A stretch of DNA of 5,288 nt from Myxococcaceae bacterium (lineage in GTDB: Bacteria; Myxococcota; Myxococcia; Myxococcales; Myxococcaceae). Positions 1 through 5,288 of this stretch are shown here, piece after piece (within the stretch, counting starts at the first letter, position 1; each line of letters opens with the position of its first letter). A program made the translations under genes and the position numbers. Location of the stretch: NCBI GenBank assembly GCA_018262385.1, contig JAGSPQ010000330.1, forward strand, positions 1 to 5,288. The letters are read 5' to 3'. The notes beneath the pieces are model-generated. The model had not been told where the DNA came from. It worked only from the letters and a program-made list of their open reading frames with translations, and did not search any database.

Positions 1-555
1 GGCGACGACACGCTGCGGTGCTGGAGCGTGGGCTGCGCCTCGGGTGAGGAGCCCTATACCCTCTCGATTCTCTGGGCGCTCGCCCTCGCACCCCGGTACC
101 CGGGACTGCGGCTGCGGGTCCTCGCCACCGATTCCGACGCGCAGGTGATCGGCCGCGCTCACGCCGCGCTCTACGAGTCAGCCACGCTGCGGGACCTGCC
201 GGCGGCCTGGCGCGACGAGGCGTTCGAGCCGAGGGACGGCGCCTTCGCGTTGCGCGAGCGTTTCCGCGTACCGGTCGAGCTGCGACGGGCCGACGTGCGC
301 GGCGCGCTTCCCGAGGACACCTACCGGCTGATCTTCTGCCGGAACCTGGTCTGCACCTACTTCGACGAGCAGGTGCAGGGTGAGGCGCTCGGCCGCTTGT
401 TGACCCGGCTGGAAGCGGGGGGCGCCTTCGTGATCGGGGCCCACGAGCGGTTGCCGGCCGGAGCCGCACTGCAGCCCTGGCACCCCCGGCTCGGGATCCA
501 TCGACGCCCGCCCTACCCCGCCAGCAGGAACGCCAGCGTCACCAGCGGGAAGTAG
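1..555 (+). CDS. CheR-type SAM-dependent protein methyltransferase, C-terminal part (5' end outside window)
   Basis: Frame 1 is open from base 1 to a TAG at 553-555, giving 184 visible residues. The visible part is the SAM-binding Rossmann domain of the CheR family, which in chemotaxis methylates glutamates on chemoreceptors. Visible motifs, counting from base 1, are motif I GCASGEEPYT (residues 11-20), the acidic SAM-ribose loop ATD (42-44), the IFCRN signature (111-115) followed by TYFDE, and GGAFVIGAHERLP near 140-152. A GTG at 28 lies inside motif I, so it is not a credible start. The usual N-terminal helical domain, about 90-100 residues, must lie upstream. The CRNLVCTYF form has one residue more than the classical CheR CRNVLIYF, and GAHERLP replaces the usual G-SE-L; both resemble stand-alone CheR-like enzymes, so the target may not be a chemoreceptor. 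The last 14 codons or so run antisense to the atoE-like gene. The family is secure; the substrate is unknown. Confidence 0.87.
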   Translation, partial: GDDTLRCWSVGCASGEEPYTLSILWALALAPRYPGLRLRVLATDSDAQVIGRAHAALYESATLRDLPAAWRDEAFEPRDGAFALRERFRVPVELRRADVRGALPEDTYRLIFCRNLVCTYFDEQVQGEALGRLLTRLEAGGAFVIGAHERLPAGAALQPWHPRLGIHRRPPYPASRNASVTSGK

Positions 556-1847
556 ACGAAGAACGCCAACAGCAGGAAGCCGAGGATGTCCTTGAACTCG
601 AGCTTCGCGATCCCCAGCAGCGGCAGCGCCCAGAACGGCTGGATCAGGTCGGTCGCCATGTCGCCCCACGCATAGGCGAGCACCACCTTGCTCGGCGGCA
701 CCTGGAGCGTCGCTGCCGCCTTCAACAGGTAGGGCCCTTCGATCGCCCACTTCGCGCCGCCCGAGGGGACGAAGTAGTTCACCACTCCGCTGTAGAGGTA
801 GACGAGCGCGGGAAACGTCTCCTTCGTCGAGGCCGACACGAACAGGTCGCCCAGCCGCTCGGTGAGCGCGGTCGACTTGAAGAGCCCGTAGATCCCCGCG
901 TAGAGCGGAAACTGGAGCACCACCCCGGAGAGCGTCGAGGCGGCCTCCTCCGAGGAAGTGAGCAGCGCGCGTGGCGAGCGGTGGAGGGTGACCGCCAGCG
1001 CGAAGAACAGGAAGTTCACCGAGTTGAGGTTGATGTTCCGCCAGCCGGCGTCGGCGAGGCTCGTGCCCCAGTAGCCGAGCGCGGCGAGCCCGAAGAGCCC
1101 GTTGAGCGCCCAGGTCCGATCCACCCACGAGGCGAACGTGCGCTCGGCCGGGGGCGGGGGCGGCGGCGCGGGCAGCTCGAGCAGCTTCGGATCCACCCTC
1201 ACCGTCCGCTCGGGCGCAGGGTGCATCGCCCAGGCGAGGCCGCACAGCAGCGCCACCGTGCCGAAGGTCAGGCCGAGGTTGAACGCCGAGAAGAGGGTCT
1301 GGTCCAGCCCGATCACCCCCACCTGCGCCTCGAGGAAGTGCTTCGGGGTCGCGACGGTGAGCGGCGCCGACGCCGAGAGCCCGGCGTGCCAGGTCGCGCC
1401 CAGCCCGAAGTAGGCGCAGGCGACCAGCAGCCGGTAGTCGACCTCGGGCCGCTTGCGGACCACGAACCGGACCAGCATCGCGCTGCCCACCAGCGACAGC
1501 CCCCAGTTGAAATACGCCATCGCCATCGAGCAGAGCGCGACCAGCACCACCGCACCGCGGGGCGACTTCGGCAGGCTGGCGACCTTTTCGATCAGCCGCT
1601 TCACCGGGCCGGTGAGCGCCAGCAGGTAGCCGGTGAACATCACCAGCGCCATCTGCATCGAGAACGACAGCAGCTCCCAGAAGCCGCCGCCCCAGGCCTT
1701 CAGCGCCGCTGCCGGGGAGGCGCCCGCCCAGACGAGCGCGACCACCGCGGTGAGCAGCGTCAGCAGCACCGCGATCGAGAACGCCGACGGCACCCACCGC
1801 GAGGTCCAGCGGCCGAGCGCCTCGGCGATCCGGCTCAGTCTCTCCAT
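513..1847 (-). CDS. atoE: Short-chain fatty acid transporter, AtoE family
   Basis: This 444-residue inner-membrane protein matches the AtoE/SCFA transporter family in length (E. coli AtoE is about 440) and along its whole sequence. Family landmarks are an N-terminal SRW-P segment (16-20), GGGFWELLSFSMQMALV (53-69), FNWGLSLVGSAM (113-124), DPKLLE (219-224), NSVNFLF (275-281), QFPLYAGIYG (312-321), VNYFVPSGGAKWAIEGP (356-372) and IQPFWALPLLGIA (402-414). About ten or more hydrophobic segments are visible. The family is assigned to uptake of short-chain fatty acids such as acetoacetate and butyrate; the substrate here is inferred. A central hydrophilic loop carries six consecutive prolines (228-233). 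The ATG at 1847 fits the start of known AtoE proteins, but the only purine-rich stretch (AGG) abuts the ATG, so the ribosome binding site is poor and translation may be coupled to the kinase gene, whose stop is 14 bp upstream. The 3' end overlaps the convergent methyltransferase gene. No thiolase or CoA-transferase genes are in view. Confidence 0.94.
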   Translation of the reverse strand: MERLSRIAEALGRWTSRWVPSAFSIAVLLTLLTAVVALVWAGASPAAALKAWGGGFWELLSFSMQMALVMFTGYLLALTGPVKRLIEKVASLPKSPRGAVVLVALCSMAMAYFNWGLSLVGSAMLVRFVVRKRPEVDYRLLVACAYFGLGATWHAGLSASAPLTVATPKHFLEAQVGVIGLDQTLFSAFNLGLTFGTVALLCGLAWAMHPAPERTVRVDPKLLELPAPPPPPPAERTFASWVDRTWALNGLFGLAALGYWGTSLADAGWRNINLNSVNFLFFALAVTLHRSPRALLTSSEEAASTLSGVVLQFPLYAGIYGLFKSTALTERLGDLFVSASTKETFPALVYLYSGVVNYFVPSGGAKWAIEGPYLLKAAATLQVPPSKVVLAYAWGDMATDLIQPFWALPLLGIAKLEFKDILGFLLLAFFVYFPLVTLAFLLAG

Positions 1848-1861
1848 CCTGAGGGTGCGTC

Positions 1862-3985
1862 TTACTTCGCCGCGGCGGCTACGGGCGGGGAGGATGCCGC
1901 GCGGTGGCCAACCGGTGGGGTCGCCACCAGCTTCCGGGCGCAGGCGACGAGCTGCTCGGGCGCGAAGGGCTTCGAGAGGAAGTGCGTTCGCTGCTGCCCC
2001 AGCGATCCTGCCAGCGCGCTCTCGTCTGAGTAGCCGGAGACGAAGAGCACCGGCACGTCCGAACGGCGGGCGCGAAGCTCGGCGGCGACCGCGGGGCCCG
2101 AGTGCTCCGGCATCCTCACGTCGGTGATCAGCAGCTCCACCTCGAGCCCTTCCCGAATGCGGGCGATCGCTTCGCTCGAAGTGGGCGTCGAGATCACCTC
2201 GAAGCCGGCGGCCTCGAGGGTCCCGACCATCGCCACCCGGACGTCGGCGCGGTCCTCGACCACCAACACGCGGGCCTTTCCGCCCGGGCCCGCGTGAGAC
2301 AGCGGCTCCAACGGCGGCGAATCGGCAGGTCCGAGCTCGCGCGGGAAGTGGACTCGAAACGACGTGCCCCGGCCTGGCTCGCTGTCGACCTCGAGCGTCC
2401 CGGCAGATTGCTTGACGACCCGCTGCACCACGGCCAGCCCGAGCCCCGTCCCCTGCTCCTTGGTCGAGAAGAACGGCTCGAACACGCGAGAGAGGGTGGT
2501 GCGATCCATTCCGGTTCCGGTGTCCGCCACCTCCAGCTCGACCCCGCCACGATCGGACGCGCCCAGCCCCACCGGCAGGACCCGGACCTGGACGCGGATC
2601 TTCCCCCCAGCGGCCACCGCGTCGCGTGCGTTGAGGATCAGGTTGACGACCAGTTGCTCGATCAGCGCCGGATCGGCGCGGACCCGGCAGCCTTCTGGCT
2701 CGGTCTGCAGCTCCAGCACGACGTCTTCACCCAGCGAAGGCTGCAGCATGCGGGCGACGCGGGCGACCCGCGGCCCGAGCTCGAAGCTGGCGGTCGAGGT
2801 GGGGTGGCGGCGGGAGAACGTGAGCAGCTGGCGGGTCAGCCCGGCGCCCTGCTGGCTCGCGTCCCGGATGCCGCCGACCAGCTCGGCGACCTGGGGATCA
2901 CTGCCGGCGACGAGGCGGAGCACCTCGGCGTTGGCGAGCACCACCGTCAACACGTTGTTGATGTCGTGGGCGATGCCGCCCGCCAGCTGGCCGAGCAGCT
3001 CGGCGCGCTGGACCTGATCGAGGTGTCGCTGCAGGTGCTCCACCCGGGTCACGTCGACGACCACGCCTTCCAGCAGCGGCGCGCCCGCGGTGGACGGGAC
3101 GCGGCGGGCAAAGACCTGAACGTCGAGCTGCCTTCCGTCGCGGGTCCGCCAGCGGAGCGCGCGCGACGAAAGGGCGGTTCCCTTCTCCGACAGCAGGGTC
3201 CTGGCCTCGGTGGGATCTTCGAACAGCGCGCTGAGCGGTTGGCCCGGGAGTGAGTGGCCGGGCGAGACGAGCTGCTCCAGCGTCGCGTTCGCTGCGACGA
3301 GGATCCCCTGCGGATCCACCACGAAGATCCCGACCGCGGCGTTCTCGAACAGCGCGCGGTACCGCTCCTGCTGGTCGATCAGCCGCGACTTGGCGCGCTC
3401 GAAGTACAGCAGCACGAAGCCGGTGCAGATCACCATCTCGAGGAACGTCGCCAGCATGTGCCCCCACGGCAGCAGCTCAGGGCGCGCGAGGAAGTACGGG
3501 TAGTCGAAGTTGTGGAGGCCTTCGATCGTCAGCCCCAGGCCCGCCACCCGCGCCCCGATGCTGCGCCTCCAGTCGCGCGCCACCGCGACCCCGACGAAGA
3601 TCAGGCCGACCGCCAGCGCGGTGACGATCGGCAACGCCCGCATGACCGGCGAGAGATCGAGCAGGTCGGCGAGGATGCTCAGGGCCACCATCGCGAGTGG
3701 AAACCGGATCCAGAGCCGAGAGATCGGGCGGCCGATGTACCGCAGCGTCCCCCACACCATGCTCGCCCCGGCCACGATGCCGAGCACTCCCCCCAGGCCG
3801 GTGGCCCAGCGGACCTCGGGGGACACCACCAGGTGGGCCATCAGCACGGTGCTGATCGCCTGGAGCCCGAACGCCACGGCCCAGTACTTCAGGGGCGGAT
3901 CCGGATCGCGACGGTAGAGCGCCAGCAGCACCCCGGCGGCGAGCATCAACAGCAGAAACTCGCCAACCGCGATCGGGGTGAACAT
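1862..3985 (-). CDS. Hybrid sensor histidine kinase: multi-pass membrane sensor, PAS, HisKA, HATPase_c, C-terminal receiver
   Basis: This gene encodes a membrane kinase of about 707 residues. Positions below count the TTG at 3988 as residue 1. Residues 1-197 hold about seven hydrophobic segments, ending in FVLLYFERAKSRL. A PAS domain follows at about 208-312 (RYRALFENAAVGIFVVD). The HisKA domain carries the autophosphorylation site GGIAHDINNVL with His341. The ATPase shows an N box (NLILNARDA, 449-457), G1 (DTGTGM, 489-494), an F box (FEPFFSTK, 503-510) and G2 (GTGLGL, 513-518). The receiver (about 572-688) keeps its acidic pair E578/D579, phospho-acceptor D623 in ITDVRMP, S651 and K673 in SKPF, so it looks functional. 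An Ala/Pro-rich tail ends the protein. There is no HPt or DNA-binding domain, so output must come from another protein. The codons TTG-ATG (3988 and 3985) are adjacent, and ATG is preferred; upstream is only a weak GAAG, with an in-frame TGA at 3995-3997. The gene lies between two transporter genes on the same strand, which suggests that it senses a transported solute or the energy state. The ligand is unknown. Confidence 0.95.
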   Translation of the reverse strand: MFTPIAVGEFLLLMLAAGVLLALYRRDPDPPLKYWAVAFGLQAISTVLMAHLVVSPEVRWATGLGGVLGIVAGASMVWGTLRYIGRPISRLWIRFPLAMVALSILADLLDLSPVMRALPIVTALAVGLIFVGVAVARDWRRSIGARVAGLGLTIEGLHNFDYPYFLARPELLPWGHMLATFLEMVICTGFVLLYFERAKSRLIDQQERYRALFENAAVGIFVVDPQGILVAANATLEQLVSPGHSLPGQPLSALFEDPTEARTLLSEKGTALSSRALRWRTRDGRQLDVQVFARRVPSTAGAPLLEGVVVDVTRVEHLQRHLDQVQRAELLGQLAGGIAHDINNVLTVVLANAEVLRLVAGSDPQVAELVGGIRDASQQGAGLTRQLLTFSRRHPTSTASFELGPRVARVARMLQPSLGEDVVLELQTEPEGCRVRADPALIEQLVVNLILNARDAVAAGGKIRVQVRVLPVGLGASDRGGVELEVADTGTGMDRTTLSRVFEPFFSTKEQGTGLGLAVVQRVVKQSAGTLEVDSEPGRGTSFRVHFPRELGPADSPPLEPLSHAGPGGKARVLVVEDRADVRVAMVGTLEAAGFEVISTPTSSEAIARIREGLEVELLITDVRMPEHSGPAVAAELRARRSDVPVLFVSGYSDESALAGSLGQQRTHFLSKPFAPEQLVACARKLVATPPVGHRAASSPPVAAAAK

Positions 3986-4002
3986 CAAACGGCTTCAAAG
4001 CA

Positions 4003-4019
4003 TACCGACGCCGGTACCG
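4003..4019 (-). repeat. Short CGGTA repeats in the gap between the SulP and kinase genes
   Basis: Read on the minus strand, the 32-35 bp gap carries CGGTA twice in direct orientation (4019-4015 and 4007-4003). The first copy is part of the perfect palindrome CGGTACCG (4012-4019). TACCG and CGGTA can also pair as a 5-bp stem around a 4-nt loop over 4003-4016. No T-run follows, so this is not a convincing intrinsic terminator, and transcription could pass from the transporter into the kinase. It could be a small regulatory site or chance; nothing else supports a role. Confidence 0.3.
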
Positions 4020-4020
4020 C

Positions 4021-5288
4021 TCACTCCAGGTGATCCGCCGGCTTCGACCTGGACCTCCTGCGCCGGCGCAGCACGTCCACCCGCACCGGCCCGATGTCGG
4101 TTCGGCGGTAGTGGTGCAGCCGCGCGCCCAGCAGGCGGAAGGCACTCTCCATGTCGTTGCAGAAGGCCAGCTTGCCTTCCACCGGCGCCAGCCCGGCGCG
4201 CTCGAACATCTCCCGCGCGGGCGGGCGCAGCCCCACCAGCACCACCTTGATCCCGTGCCGCTCCAGCTCCTCCAGCACGCCCTCGAGGGCGACCAGGCCC
4301 GTCACGTCCACCGTGAGCAGTTGCTCCATCCGGAAGATGACCACCTGCACCTTGGCGTCGATGGCGCGGATGGCGCCCATCGCTCGCTCGGCCGCGCCGA
4401 AGAAGAGCGGCCCCACCACGTCGTAGACCACCGCCCCCGGCGGCAGCGGCCCGGGCAGGCGATCGCGGCTGAAGTGGCCCTCGGTGGTGGTGGCCATGCG
4501 CCGCATGAACAGCACCGAGGCGAGCAGCACCCCGGCCGTCACGGCGATCACCATGTCGAACACCACCGTCAGCCCGAAGCAGGTGAGCAGCACCGCCACG
4601 TCGCTCTTCTGCGCCACCTTGAGGGTGTGCATGAAGTGCTCGACCTCGGACATGTTCCACGCCACCAGCAGCAGCAGCGCCGCCAGGCTCGTCATCGGCA
4701 GGTACGCCAGCGCCGGCGCCAGCAGCACGATCGCCAGCAGCACCGTCAGCGCGTGCGTCATCGCCGACACTGGAGAGCGCCCGCCGAAGCGGAAGTTGGT
4801 GGCGGTGCGCGCGATGGCCCCGGTCCCGGGGATGCCGCCCCAGAAGGGGGTGAGCACGTTGGCCACGCCCAGGGCGAAGAGCTCCGCGTCTGGGTCGTGC
4901 CGGGTGCGCGCCATGCCGTCAGCGACCACCGCCGACAGCAGCGTCTCGATCGCGGCCAGCATCGCGATGGTGAAGGCGCTGGGGAGCAGCAACCGCAGCA
5001 GCTCGAACGAGAGCCCCAGCGGCTGCCCGTCGGCTCCCGGCGCGTTCCACGGCCAGGTCAGCCCGGGCAGCGCCCGGGGGATGCCATTGACCATCACCCC
5101 GTCGATGACGGCGTGAAACCGCGTCCCGATGGTGTCCACGTGGACGCCCGACACCAGCTGCAGGGCCAACGCGACCAGCGCCGCCACGGGAAGCGCCATC
5201 AGCGGGGCGGGCACCCTGGTCACGAAGGCCGGCAGCCGATCGAGCTGCTTGCGCGGCAGGCGGGGAATCAGCAGCAGCGCCAGGGTGA
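4021..5288 (-). CDS. dauA: SulP/SLC26 anion transporter with STAS domain, DauA (YchM)-like, N-terminus outside window
   Basis: The reading frame is open from the right edge to a TGA at 4021-4023. A GTG at 5223 is only an internal valine: the frame continues upstream as TLALLLIPRLPRK, typical of the middle of a SulP permease. Counting from 5223, the protein shows TIGTRFHAVI (31-40), NGIPRALPGL (46-55), AIETLLSAVVADGM (91-104), a glycine-rich GGIPGTGAIART transport motif (129-140), LLLVAWNMSE (184-193), a hydrophobic VFDMVIAVTAGVLLASVLFM (221-240) and a cytoplasmic STAS domain at about 264-365 with VDVTGL (305-310). From memory of E. coli DauA, NGIP-LLP, VAWNMSE and LFDMVIAI are shared, more closely than with sulfate or bicarbonate SulP members. 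DauA takes up C4-dicarboxylates such as succinate aerobically; this substrate is inferred here. About 130-160 N-terminal residues are missing. The C-terminus ends in an arginine-rich tail (385-394) beyond the STAS fold. Membership in SulP is secure; the DauA assignment is likely. Confidence 0.85.
   Translation of the reverse strand, partial: TLALLLIPRLPRKQLDRLPAFVTRVPAPLMALPVAALVALALQLVSGVHVDTIGTRFHAVIDGVMVNGIPRALPGLTWPWNAPGADGQPLGLSFELLRLLLPSAFTIAMLAAIETLLSAVVADGMARTRHDPDAELFALGVANVLTPFWGGIPGTGAIARTATNFRFGGRSPVSAMTHALTVLLAIVLLAPALAYLPMTSLAALLLLVAWNMSEVEHFMHTLKVAQKSDVAVLLTCFGLTVVFDMVIAVTAGVLLASVLFMRRMATTTEGHFSRDRLPGPLPPGAVVYDVVGPLFFGAAERAMGAIRAIDAKVQVVIFRMEQLLTVDVTGLVALEGVLEELERHGIKVVLVGLRPPAREMFERAGLAPVEGKLAFCNDMESAFRLLGARLHHYRRTDIGPVRVDVLRRRRRSRSKPADHLE

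Noticed and set aside
461..492. Inverted repeat GAGCCG...CGGCTC downstream of the AtoE-like gene as a possible terminator
   Set aside because: The stem is only 6 bp with a 20-nt loop, has no T-run, and lies within the methyltransferase coding region; it is expected by chance in G+C-rich DNA.
178..1797. Long minus-strand open frame (about 539 codons) overlapping the AtoE-like gene and the methyltransferase
   Set aside because: Its translation is Arg/Gly/Ala-rich with no domain or membrane pattern, while the other minus-strand frame there encodes an unmistakable AtoE protein. Long spurious frames are expected at this G+C content.
981..2033. Plus-strand open frame (about 350 codons) opposite the AtoE-like and kinase genes
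   Set aside because: The product is low-complexity, rich in Arg, Glu, Gln and His, as expected for the antisense of a membrane-protein gene. It crosses two real genes and has no recognisable motif.
3995..4003. ATG-CTT-TGA mini-frame just upstream of the kinase start, as a possible leader peptide
   Set aside because: It has only two codons, no ribosome binding site and no attenuator structure nearby, so chance is the simplest explanation.
2102..4033. Plus-strand open frames opposite the kinase gene, including 2102-3253 and 3254-4033
   Set aside because: Their composition (His, Gln, Asp, Arg-rich) mirrors the kinase codons on the other strand. No family motifs are visible, and the kinase motifs on the minus strand are complete.
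3995..4660. Minus-strand open frame overlapping the end of the SulP gene
   Set aside because: It is a shifted frame of the STAS-encoding region with a Gly/Arg/Ala-rich product; the SulP frame accounts for the sequence.
4660..5285. Recurrent cagcagcagc-type tracts in the SulP gene
   Set aside because: They are runs of leucine (CTG) codons, often mixed with alanine (GCG/GCC) codons, in membrane helices read on the minus strand, not a genuine DNA repeat array.

Overview
This is a gene-dense, strongly G+C-rich bacterial segment, roughly two-thirds G+C or more by eye, with G/C favoured at third codon positions. Large C-terminally hybrid kinases, an orphan-type CheR-like methyltransferase and very high G+C would fit a Myxococcota or other proteobacterial soil or sediment organism. 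No marker gene fixes the taxonomy, so this is an inference only. I see no RNA genes, insertion sequences, CRISPR arrays or phage genes.

Layout. The left edge (1-555, plus strand) holds the C-terminal two-thirds of a CheR-type SAM-dependent methyltransferase; its start lies outside the window. It converges on, and overlaps by 43 bp, a minus-strand block that fills the rest of the window. In the order of transcription (right to left) that block is: (i) a SulP/SLC26 anion transporter of the DauA (YchM) type with a C-terminal STAS domain, 4021 to beyond 5288, with its N-terminus cut off by the window edge; (ii) a 32-35 bp gap; (iii) a hybrid sensor histidine kinase (membrane sensor, PAS, HisKA, HATPase_c, REC), 1862-3985; (iv) a 14 bp gap; (v) a short-chain fatty acid transporter of the AtoE family, 513-1847.

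How they may work together. Both transporters belong to families that include carboxylate carriers: DauA moves C4-dicarboxylates in E. coli, and AtoE is assigned to short-chain fatty acids. The kinase sits between them on the same strand with almost no spacing. The simplest reading is one transcription unit for organic-acid sensing and uptake, with a kinase whose signal must leave through a response regulator or HPt protein encoded elsewhere. This arrangement is the most interesting aspect of the window. Every individual gene belongs to a known family, and I found no clear sign of a wholly new system. No stretch over 300 bases lacks a gene.
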